The notes under the pieces: generated by a model
The model's database searches: none
What the model was told of the DNA's origin: nothing
What the model saw: only the letters and a program-made list of their open reading frames with translations
NCBI GenBank assembly: GCA_039105265.1
Contig: JAPFFF010000054.1
Span: forward strand, 62,001 to 126,000
Direction: 5' to 3'
DNA from: Tritrichomonas musculus
Taxonomy: Eukaryota > Parabasalia > Tritrichomonadida > Tritrichomonadidae
Length of the DNA stretch: 64,000 nucleotides
Program-made: the position numbers and the translations under genes
Shown: in pieces, positions 11,222-22,200 of the stretch
How the letters are laid out: every line of letters begins with the position of its first letter
How positions within the stretch are numbered: position 1 is the stretch's first letter

Positions 11222-11475
11222 AAAAACCAAGAAATCAAAAACAAATTCAAAAACTTTTTACACAAAGAATGTTCATCATTTGAAATCACACTTCCAACAA
11301 TTCATAATATTTTTGTATTCAAAGAAAAACAAACGAAATCTATCAAATACTTAACCGATATCTAAGAATTGACTCAGCAATTAATTGCATTTTACAATTT
11401 TCAATTTTCATCATTTCAGAATACATTGAGAATGAAACATATGAAGAAACATCCGACGACATTGAAATCAAAGAC
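11222..11475 (+). pseudogene. Decayed fragment of the pseudokinase gene C-terminal region
   Basis: About 250 bp match the DNA of the upstream gene around 10310-10570 (the region encoding FSHKEYSSFEITLPTIHD and what follows) with scattered substitutions and small indels that destroy the frame. It lies just past the stop of the intact gene, so it looks like a partial duplication or the remnant of a neighbouring paralogue. Confidence 0.75.
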
Positions 11476-11583
11476 ACTTGCATTATAGAGTCACGAATAA
11501 CTCTTAATTTTACCTTTTATAGTAAATGAAAAATATTCATATATTATGTGTATGCAAAAATTATACCAAAATAATTTTATTTA

Positions 11584-11915
11584 CACCTGTTTCACTTTCG
11601 TGACGGAAATTTTCACTTTTGTTACGGAAAATATGAAATTTTCATGAATATATGATCTTTGTTATAAAAATTTGTGATTTTAAAGTTAACATCTTTTATT
11701 TAATAAAAAATGATTATTCATTCAGAAAAAATTCATCAACAAAAATATGCAATATATAATAATCTCTTCTTTAAAAAATTTTTATTTAAATAGCAAATTT
11801 GTATAATTTATTTAATAAAATATACATATATATGAAGAATTAGTGATTTTTAAAACGAAAAATATTATTTATTATTTGATCAATCTTAAAAAAAAAATTC
11901 CATAAAAAATGAAAT
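11584..11915. mobile_element. Left half of a TA-flanked inverted-repeat element split by the Polinton
   Basis: It begins CACCTGTTTCACTTTCGT directly after TA (11582-11583) and carries short tandem motifs of the type TTTTCACTTTTGTTACGG. The inverted partner lies beyond the Polinton, at 59880-60047. The last six bases (11910-11915, TGAAAT) are the left copy of the Polinton target duplication. With the Polinton removed the element would be about 500 bp, without coding capacity, probably Tc1/mariner-like. Confidence 0.65.
11910..11915. repeat. Left 6-bp target site duplication (TGAAAT)
   Basis: TGAAAT directly precedes the left terminal inverted repeat and recurs directly after the right one. 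Confidence 0.85.
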
Positions 11916-12149
11916 AGTAGTAGTTATATATTTGCCACGATTTTTGCACTTCGTTCAAAAACCGCGTCAAATATTTCCCATCCGTGACCCCAGCCCCGCT
12001 ATGCCAGGTATGATCCCCCACTCCCATTAATGATCTTCCACTGGGCTTGTTCTCAGGATTCCTTTCAACGCTCTGCTAGGAAGGAGGCCCCGTATCGTTA
12101 ACATCAAAAAAGATATAGAAAAAGTTGTTAATTGTGTGGTTTACTTAAA
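11916..12149. repeat. Left terminal inverted repeat of the Polinton
   Basis: It begins AGTAGTAGTTATATATTTGC and pairs with 59644-59873 on the opposite strand. The left end has one extra short repeat unit (AGTA) at the tip. The rest, about 230 bp, matches without a difference that I can see. It is notably more GC-rich than its surroundings. The stop codon of the first gene falls just inside it. Confidence 0.93.
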
Positions 12150-12636
12150 GGCATTCTTTCCAATCGTTTGCATGGCATTCAATTGGATAGTATATCCATC
12201 TTGTGTAAAATCCTATTCTAATAAATAAATGCTCTGCATATGAATCTAAAAATTGGTTCATTCCTCTTTGAGGATCCATTAGGGTCCAATCAATTGTGGC
12301 ATTTGGGAAAAATTGAAAGAATCTGGTAGAAATGCTCGTAAAAAGATTTTCATCGAAATTGAATTTACATTTGACTATATCTAGGGTTGTTTCAAACAAT
12401 TTTTGTCGAATTTCTATGCATTTGTGAAGTTCACGATAATAATTTCTGACAAATGCTTGCTTTGGGCCAATATTGAATGGTGAATCTTGTGCAGTAACAA
12501 TTTTACATAAACTCTGGTACATATAGTCATCTTCATTTAAATCTAAATCTTCTGGGTGTTTATCGATAAGATCTGATAGGTTCTCTATTGGATAGTTCTC
12601 TGTAGGCTCTACGTTGGACTCGGAGATGGCGAACAT
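12145..12636 (-). CDS. Left-terminal hypothetical protein, 163 residues
   Basis: I do not recognise this Polinton protein. It is acidic at the N-terminus and then predicted helical, with aromatic residues concentrated in the second half. It points outward, and its last codons run into the left inverted repeat. It is transcribed away from the coiled-coil gene that starts near 12824. Its promoter (TCATTTTTACTT just before the ATG, preceded by CTCACCTCATCACATCA) is nearly the same as that of the outward gene at the other end (59134), which suggests both terminal genes are expressed together. The protein itself shows no obvious similarity to that gene product. Confidence 0.6.
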   Translation of the reverse strand: MFAISESNVEPTENYPIENLSDLIDKHPEDLDLNEDDYMYQSLCKIVTAQDSPFNIGPKQAFVRNYYRELHKCIEIRQKLFETTLDIVKCKFNFDENLFTSISTRFFQFFPNATIDWTLMDPQRGMNQFLDSYAEHLFIRIGFYTRWIYYPIECHANDWKECL

Positions 12637-12823
12637 AAGTAAAAATGATGTGATGAGGTGAGCACGAAAAATCGTATTTTTTATTTGGGTCCCTCATGGG
12701 GGTGCCGTAGGTGTTGCAGGGGTGCCCGAGTTGTTGTAGAGGTGCCCTCTAAGTTTTTGGGGTGGAGACCGTTTACCAAAAATCTAATTTTTTCTCGTTA
12801 GGTCATCACATCACTTTTTTTTC
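12637..12823. promoter_or_regulatory. Left subterminal divergent promoter
   Basis: It separates the outward gene (start 12636) from the inward gene (start 12824). The outward side has CGATTTTTCGTGCTCACC, then a CATCACATCA box and TCATTTTTAC. The inward side has GGAGACCGTTTACC, TCTAATTTTTTCTCG, CATCACATCA and TCACTTTTTT. Both arrangements recur at 59002-59133 in mirror image, and the inward type recurs at 56430-56517. Confidence 0.75.
12699..12753. repeat. 20-bp GC-rich tandem repeat in the left promoter
   Basis: GGGGTGCC or GAGGTGCC recurs at 12699, 12719 and 12739, an exact 20-bp spacing of about two helical turns. It sits between the two promoter halves, is far more GC-rich than the context, and is not present at the right end. 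Confidence 0.6.
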
Positions 12824-13234
12824 ATGTACAAGAGGAAGCAAGATAAGCAAAGTCTTAAGGTGTTCAGAAAGACAGTACGCAGCTTTATTTATGATACAAC
12901 AAGGTTATTGGAATTAGCTGATTCATTAAACGACGACATGAAAACAATCGAAAAACTGGAATCAGAAAATCGAAGGCTCACTGAACAAAACGGCTATATA
13001 AATTCTGAAATTGGGAAAAATTCAATGTCCGATCCGAGATGGGAAATGATTGTCGAAAATGAGCTAAAAATTGATAAAAATCAAGATAAATTGGACGATT
13101 TGAAAAAAGAAGAAGAAAAAAAGAAAGTCCAATTGGAAACAAAAGCACAAGTATTGAATCAATTTGTCGATGAGTTACGAGATTGCTTTGTTGACCCACT
13201 AAATTTGGGGGAACTAGATTATTCAGATGAATAA
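12824..13234 (+). CDS. Small coiled-coil protein, 136 residues
   Basis: The protein is almost wholly charged and helical, with heptad-like spacing of Leu/Ile from about residue 35 to 125 and an acidic C-terminus. A stretch starting SDPRWEMIVENEL and ending QVLNQFVDEL is laid out like NDPDYESFLEELE...TLINFIEQ in the small protein at 47051, so the two look related. ATG 12824 lies a few bases after the initiator TCACTTTTTTTTC. It is first in the rightward block and is followed by the giant gene after 49 bp. Function is unknown; an oligomeric structural or scaffolding role is a guess. Confidence 0.6.
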   Translation: MYKRKQDKQSLKVFRKTVRSFIYDTTRLLELADSLNDDMKTIEKLESENRRLTEQNGYINSEIGKNSMSDPRWEMIVENELKIDKNQDKLDDLKKEEEKKKVQLETKAQVLNQFVDELRDCFVDPLNLGELDYSDE

Positions 13235-13283
13235 ACAATTTAATTTTCATTATTTGTTGTTTTATGTTTATTTTTATTGAAAA

Positions 13284-16200
13284 ATGACTGAAAATCAACA
13301 ACCATTAACGCAAGATCAAAAAATAGATTTAGCATTAGCGAATTTACGTGAAAAGGGTTGGCATCTTTGGAGAAATACTATAGCATTTCCGAATGCTGCA
13401 TATGTAGAAATGGCTGAATTCTTTTATTCAAATTGTATTGAATTATTAAATTTTGGTGTGGAAAATGGCAATGCAATACCTGATTTATCTTTATTGTTTG
13501 ATTATTACATGAATTTTCCTGAACAAATGCAGTTTATAGGATTAGACGTTATTCATTATTTAAGATTCGTTGTAGACGTTTTATTTGCTCAAACAGTTAG
13601 AGATAATTATTTTCCAGGATACGATATTCAAAAAATACATAATCAATTCATTGATTTCAAAAATAATAATGGACCGAATTTAATGATTTGTAAAAGTGAT
13701 TTTGCAAGAGGAAGAGTGACTGCACTTCAAAATTATTGGAAAGAGATAGATTGGAAATATTATAGCATATATCAATTAAACTATGATTTCGTTGGAATTA
13801 CAGAATTTGAGGCTGCATTTTGGTGGAAATTATTGCAAAGAATTCATCATAATAACAAATATTATCAGAAAACGTTTATTGAAATCAGACAAGAACTCTA
13901 TGATAAATCATTGGATGAGAAAGTTTTTGATAACGATGAGGTCAAAATGGGAAATTATCGTTTTTTCCTAAATTCTTGCATCTATTTTGATATGCATCAA
14001 ATAAATTGGAATGTTTTGCAACAATTACACAATCCCAATTTTAAATTATATCAGGACGTAGAAAAAATAAAACAATATTTATTGAGAACAATTCCAGGAA
14101 CCAATGATGAATTATTAACACCTGATGATTTTGATATAAGGGTTGAAGATTATTATAACGATTTTGTTTCTGGTGGAATAGAAAGTGTTATTATAGAATT
14201 AGATGAATTAATCGATTGTTTCGAACGATTGGGAAAAGAAAATTATCAAAATATTCCAACATTTTTCACAATTGTTTGTATTCGACTTGCTCTGAATGGA
14301 ATAAAATGGTTGGATTTCCAAAAAGCAAAACCCGATCTATTAAATTTTATTAAATGGTGCGAAGAGAATAAAATTCAAGATATGGATAATATTAGAAATA
14401 TTGAGGATGTCAGTAAAAATTTGGTAAAGTTTGCTCAAGATAAGACGAAAAGTTTATCTAGTTGGATAATTGAACAAAAAACCAGAGATGAATATATTCG
14501 AAAATTAAAAGCCGCTAAAGCTAAGAAAGAATTATGCACTAGATACCAATCATTTATCGATGAAGCAGATACGACACATCCTGTGAGTATTGCAGCATGT
14601 GGGTTGAAAATTGAACAACGTTATTCAGAAATCTCAAAAGCACAACCATTGTTAGATCCAGTGGATATTTATAATAATATATTAATGGAAAAAGATAAAG
14701 AATTGTTGTCTATCAACAAAGACAAAGCGAATGAATTAAAGGAACAGGCTGAATATGATGAGTCATATTGGAAAGATGAAATTTGGAGATACTCTCTTCC
14801 TGTTTATTTTGCATCAGATGATGGTGCAGTAGATAAGGATAAAAATGAAATACCATTAACATTGGTAGGAGCAAATCAATTTGCAAATACAATTGCAAAG
14901 GAATACCCAATGAATCCAGGAGACGCGAAACAATTTTTGAATGATATGGTTGATCCAAATAATTTTGATCAGATGGAAAAATATTGGACAGCATTCAATG
15001 CAATGATATACACAAATCTGCAATTTTTGATGAATGCACAGGAGTGGAATTCAGAGGAATTTTTCAATTATTGGTATCCATTGGCCAAATCATTCCAAAA
15101 CAAAGTTAGAGAATATCAAAAAAGTATCGATCAACAATATCAAAAAGCAGATGATTCAGTAAGAATAAAAGCAAAAGAAGAGATGACTCATCAATTACTA
15201 AAAAATCAATATGAACAATATAAGAAAGATTTAGATGCATTCTTGAAACAAAATCCAGAAAGAGAGGGTCAAGTTTATCGTATTTATTATGATAAGAAGA
15301 TTCAAGAAAAATTACTTGCTGCAAAAGAAGCAGAACAAGCGAATGAAGAGTATGCAAACATGGATCAACCATATGAAGTTCCAGGATTGACAGATGACCA
15401 AGTATTAGAAAATTATATAAATCAATTAAGTGCTGATCCAACAAAAAGAGGATTATCAGATAAAGAAATGTTAAATGAAGTGAGGGAACCGAATATTGCA
15501 AACTATGGAAATGATTGGTTGGCAAAAATATCACAACAAATTGAAGGGTTACCATGTATTCGTTTGAAAGAATGGATCGATATTCAAGGAGATATGGAAG
15601 AAATGAGAACAAAAAATTATGCATCATCGAATGAATTGTCTCAGGATATGGAAAATAGACGAATTGCAAATACAAAAACATTGATTGGATGGATTGGAGG
15701 CCAATATCTCAAATTTGACAGAAATGAAAATGGTGAAAATATTATCACAAAATTATCAATGGTTGGATGTTCGAATGGATGGACATGGACCGATTTTGTT
15801 CATTTATGTAAATTGTATAAGAGATCAATTGATCAATTTCGTCAAGAGATAAGCGGAATTTATCAGAAATTATATGAATCAGCGGGATTGAAGATCGGTG
15901 AAGACGAATTTATTGATCAAGTTTTTGATGAAATGGAAAACCTTTGGACGACAAGACAACAAATAAAATTTAAGGATCAAATTTTAGAGGAATGGAAAGA
16001 AAGATATGCAAATCAAATTTATTTGAATGATTTTCAAAGAATTCAGAGTCGACTAATATCAAGTGCAAAACAAATTTTTAAAGATTTCAATTTAAGTGAT
16101 AAAATAATAACCGGATATGTTCTTCAATTTTTCCCTGATGATAAGACAACGAATTGGCAGCCAAAAGAGACAACGGCTCATAATAATTTATTAGCCAAAA

Positions 16201-19200
16201 GAGAAGAATTAGAACGAGTAAAACAAATAAGAAATGGAATGATTGAGACAATAATTGAGCGAAAGAAAAAAGAAAATGAAGCATTAAATATAACAAATTA
16301 TAATGAAAAAAGTGACCGTGATAAATTCCAACAATTATATATCAATGGTGATCGAATTATACAAGATAGTTTGACTGAAGACTTAAATCAAATAATGGAA
16401 AGTTCACAAACAAGTCTTGACAATGCTGTCAGAAAAAATATACAAAAGAAGGTGAAAGAAATTTATGATAGTCATGGATTTTCAGTAGATAAAGATACAA
16501 TCAAAAGTGAAGCAAATGCAATTTTTACAGCAAATAATTTTGATCATGATTTGAATAAATTAAATATTCGATTAGCATCATCAAAAAATTCAATTGGTTT
16601 GGCATTTGAAGAAATTATTCGTACAAAAATTGCTCCAGATATTGATGTTATAAATGCAATCGCTAAATATGTATCAGGTGTTAATTCATATGATAAAAAT
16701 GGTGAAATTCAAAAATATTATCAAACACATTTTTCAAATGAAAAGGAAGCAATAGAATTTATTAATAATGAAGCGAAAAAATGGCATACAAGAGAAGAAG
16801 AAGCAATAGAAAAAGAAAATGCAAGAATAATTCAAACAATAAACCAAAAATATAGAGAAGCACAAAGGAAATTCGATGATAAGGATGTTAAAAATGTGCT
16901 TGGTTTATTTACGAGCCAGGATTCAATAGATGCAAAAGAAAATGCATACAATCAATGGATAATCGATTGGGATAGTGCACAAAAAATAATCGATAAAAGA
17001 ACGATAGAAATCAGGAAAACAATTGAAGAACGAATGAAAATTACAGGTGAAAGATTTAATGATAATGAAGTGAATAATGAGATCTACTTGTCACATATTT
17101 ATAACAATAAAAAGCAAAATGAAGTTTTAAATGATTTAACAAAACGATTAGAAAAAGAACAAAAAATGGTAGAAGATACAAGAAAAAATATTGAATTAGA
17201 GACTTTGAAAATTCAATTGAAAGATGCATATGGAAAAGAATTCAATGAAAATCTATGGAATACAATATTACTAGATCAAACAACTCCAAATATCAATGAA
17301 AAAATAAAACAAATGATAACTGACAAAAATCATCAGAAAGGAGAAGATGAGAAAAATTTAACAAATTTATTGACCGAATGTTTCAGTGATGCTTTCAGTG
17401 ATTATGCATCAGGGTATACAAAATTTACTCCAAATGCTATTGAATCGATAATGATAGCTAATCCAGAATGTAACACTATATCAAAATTAGTTATTTATTT
17501 AAATCAACATCGAAAGAACTTCAAATGGACTGGGACAATTTTTAAGAAATGGAATAAATATCAAATTTGGGAAGAAGTTGCTGACAGTAGAAAATTCTCC
17601 GAAGTAGGTGGGAAATTTGATCAATTATGGATTTTAACTGAATCTTATGCTGATATTTTGAAACTTTTTAATTATTCTGTTGCAACATTAGAACAACTCA
17701 AACATCATCAAAGGAGAGAAGAAAAAGTTAGAGAATATGTTGAAAGTTGGGAAACAATCAAAAGACAAAAAAACCAAACATCATCATTCATGAGTGAAAT
17801 AGAGAAATATAGTCAAGGTAAAACTAAAGAAGAAAGAGAAGATTTCGAAATGGAAATAATTGGTCATTGTGAATCAAAAGAGGAGATATCATCATACATG
17901 AAAGCAAGAGGTTCTTATATTGCACTAGGAAAAAATATGGATAATTATGCAGATCGTTTGAAATTTGAAGACTATTATAGAAATTTTTCAAAAGAACCAG
18001 ATATGGTTTTAAAAATAGAATCAATGGTAGGCAATGTTCCGATTGAAAATGTTCCTCAAATAACTGCTTTAGAAGGTCAATTAATGAATACTTATCCAAA
18101 GAAATTTTCACATAAAGTATTCAATTCAACAAAAGAGTCATGGTTTAAAAATAATGGAAAAGCTTATTTATTATATCTTCAATATGAACAAAAATATCAA
18201 GAGTATCTTCGATTTTTTCAAAAGAGACAAAATTATGACACTTTTCTAGATTTCTCAATTCATAATGGTGGAGATTTTACAACTTTAGGTACATATATAA
18301 CAAAAGAAGTTAATGAATTAACAGATGCAGAAAAAAGAATTCAAACCTCAATATCAGTTTTAAATAAAATTAATGAACTCAATGAATTGTTACCAAAAGA
18401 AAATCAATATTCAGTTCAAACAGTTGCAGTCGCATATAGAAATGAAACAATTCCAGAAATAGATTCAAAACTTCAAAATTTAATCAATGAACAAGAATCT
18501 TATCGAAATACAAATGAAAATTTAGATGAAGCAATCATTCGTTGGAGGGCTTTATTCCCTGAAGATTTAAAAAGTTCAACAGATTGGAGAACAGAATTCG
18601 GATCAAATGGAGCTGCAATCAATGCTATTAACAAATTAAGTCATATTTATGAATTTTGGTATAGAACTCATCCATATGAAGGAGTAAATTTATGGAAATA
18701 TATTCATGAAAACGCACAGGATTCAATCAATACAGCTCAAGAAAAATTGCAAAAATATTATGATGAAAACAAATATAAATATAACACATGGGACGGAAAC
18801 AATTTATTGAAAAAATATGTTCAACAATATTATCAAGGTTTTGGGAGATCAATTGCAGAAGCCGCAGGATTTTTATTTGGTAAATTTGATGGAAATTTAG
18901 AAGATTGTTTGAAATTCTTTGAAGGATATGAGAAAAATTTGAAAATCAATCAGAGTTTTTCAAAGAAAGGAAATAAAAAATTCAATGACATCGGACATTT
19001 CTTCAATGAATATATGAGTAAAAATACAAAAGAAAATAAATATACATTTCTGAATCAATTCAAAACAGATTACAAAAATTATAAGAAAACAAGAGAATCA
19101 TGGAGAACAAATAAAGATTATATCAAAAGTCAAGATATTCTTCCAAAATTAAAGCCAGAATTTATTTCAACGATTACTCAAGTCGATATGTCATGGAATG

Positions 19201-22200
19201 AAGATGAAATGTATTCAAAATATTTAATTCCAATTGCTCAATTATATTACAAACAATTACATAAAGGTCAAGATTTTGATATATCCAATTATGCCAAAGA
19301 TAAGGTTTGTTTCAATGCTATTGTTGAAAAATGTGACAAAAAACAAAAAGATTTAGATACTTGGGATAAGTCAAATATTGAAGCAACTTATATTTCATAT
19401 CAAAATTCTCAACAAATTGAATCAAAATTAACTTGGGAACAATTCAAAGATAAATATCAAACACCTGAAAAAGCCCAAATTGCAATCGATATTGATAAAT
19501 ATAGAAAATTAATAAAAGAAAAATTAGACATTACTGATGAAGATTTACCTGGTCAAACACGTTTTAAAGGTTATCATGAAACAGAAATTGGAAGTCAAAA
19601 AAGATTAGATTGGTTAAGAAGATATTATACAAATTTAACAGAAAAATTTAATGAATCATGGAAATCTGGAACAATGCTAACAATATATAATAATTTCCGA
19701 GAAAAATATTCAGATGATCCAGATTATTCAACAATAGAAAAGACTGCATCAAAATATGGTTTTGATTATTTGACAGGAAAAACTGATCTGAATTATCGTT
19801 ATCATTTAGCACTTTACAAAGAAAAATTCAATGAAGAATATAAACCTACGATAGCACCAGAAAAAAATGAAGAAAAAGAAGTGATCATAGAAGATATCAA
19901 AAAGAAAATTCAAAGTGTGGATCAATATAATAATCTGAATTTTCTCTTAGTCTTACAAAAATATAATTCGTCTGCAGAACATCAACTTGAGGTAGTAGAT
20001 ATTGTCAAAAATTTTGGAAAGGATTATTCAAATGCAATTATTTGGTTAGAATGTGAAAAATTAAAGAATGATATTATTGCCTTACAACCAGACACCGCAG
20101 AAAAAGTTCGTGCAATAACAAATTCAATTACTGGAAAACAAGAATTACAAACATTATATAGAGATGCTACAAAAGATGCAGCTGCTTTTCAATCAACTGA
20201 GTTTCATCAATTATTAAGTAAATATAACGAATATAGAAATGAACATAATTCCGTTGATGACATTCAAAGAAAATTTTCAACAAAAGATTATATTAAATGT
20301 GTAAATTTAATGAAATGTGACATTTTAGAAAAAATATTAGTTACGAATTATAAATACACAAAGGAAAATTTGAAAAATGTCAAAGAATCAGATGCTGGAT
20401 TAAGATTAGATCATTTACAGAAAATTGAAATGGATTTAAAGAAAAAAATTGAGGAATTTGAAAGTGATCCTGGGGTTGTAAAATTTTGGGATATTTATCG
20501 ACTTGCAGAAGATGCTGAATATAGAGATAAAAGAAATCTATTGGTAGCTAAAAAATATGATCTCGATCTTGCTTTTAATGAAGTCTATTCAAAAGCTTGG
20601 AACGCATTATCTGCAGATGAAGGAATAATCAATGGAAATTCAACAAAAGAGAAAAATCAAAATTATTATATTTTAATCGATTCTTGGCTCAAGAAAAAAG
20701 ATATCTTCGACAAAGATCCATTAATTCAAGAATATCTTAATATGCCGCAAAATAAAGTTACTATTACTGGATTATTGAAAAGATACAAATCAAATACAAA
20801 TCCAGAAGAAGTCAGAATTGATGCGAGATGTTATGTCTTAAATGAAATGAATAAAGTTGTATATGAAAAATATTTAAAAGAAACAAATGAAAAAGACGAT
20901 AAGTATTTGACCATAACTGATCAGAAAGAATTGGCAGAATATTTCAGAAAGAAACAAGAACAACATAATAAGGACCAAATTGATTGGAAAAAACTTGATC
21001 CTCTTCGATTAGAATGGAATAAAATTCATACCGGAGACGATAAAAAATTCTTAAAAGATTGGCAAGCTGTCTATAAGTATTGGAATGGACAACTACAACA
21101 AGCAACAGTCGAATTGAAACTAGAAAAAGATAAACATAATTGGCAAAAAGAGTTTCAAGAACCGTTTATTCCACCAGACAAGATGTCAGCAAATGATGTT
21201 CTGAAAAAAATTCAAGATTATTGGAAAATCTATTCTCGTTTTTATCAGAATTATTCAAATTTCATTTCTAACTGGAAAGAATACACTTCGAGATATCCAA
21301 CAGAGAAATTAACAATGGATAAGATTATTGACACATACAAATCTGATGTCGTCACAGCAAATAATTTCTTAAAATATGGAATATTGAAAAGTAAATATAA
21401 GAGTGTTTACAAAAAAGATTATGCAATAAAAAATGATTATCCAACTCCAGAAGATATTGATGCATTAGAGACTGAAATCGCAACATATAGCAAACGACAA
21501 GAGGAAGCAAAAACAGATACAGAATTAATGGATGCTTTTCGAGAAATGGAAAGTAAATATGATGATAATCAGGAAACATTAAGAGAGTTGTTGGAAAAGA
21601 ATAAATTTGATCCAAAGACAACAAAATTCAAATTAAAGATAAAGAATAAGGTCAAAGACTTTGAGACTAATTACAAAATCATTTATACTGATACTCAAGT
21701 AGAAGCATTTGGGTCTACCCCAGAAAGTCGTTATGATTATCTTGACAAAGAATACAAAAGAATTGAAAATGAATATTCAAAATTAGAAACAATGCCAAAA
21801 ATAACAGAATATTTAGATTATTATAACGATGATCTTGGAGAAGGAAAAAGTTTGAAAGATTTGTTTTCTGAAGAAACGAATGGTCATAATGCATACAAAA
21901 CTTATTATCATATCTTGATTACAGTTCATAATAAATTGAATCCAAATAAAGCAAAAGATACAACAAAAGAACCAGAAAGTTATAAACGAGCTTGTGATGA
22001 TTTGAAACTTGAAATTGAAAATATTCGTGAAGCAATCAAGAAATTTGGAGGAAATTCAGTATGGAAGAAATTAACAAATTCAGAGAAAGATGAATTAGTT
22101 GCTGAATACAAAAATACATCCTATGGTCATGTTCGAATGGCTATGAAGACAGAGATTGAAGAGTATAATAAAAAGAACGATCATGAATTCAAGTTTGATG

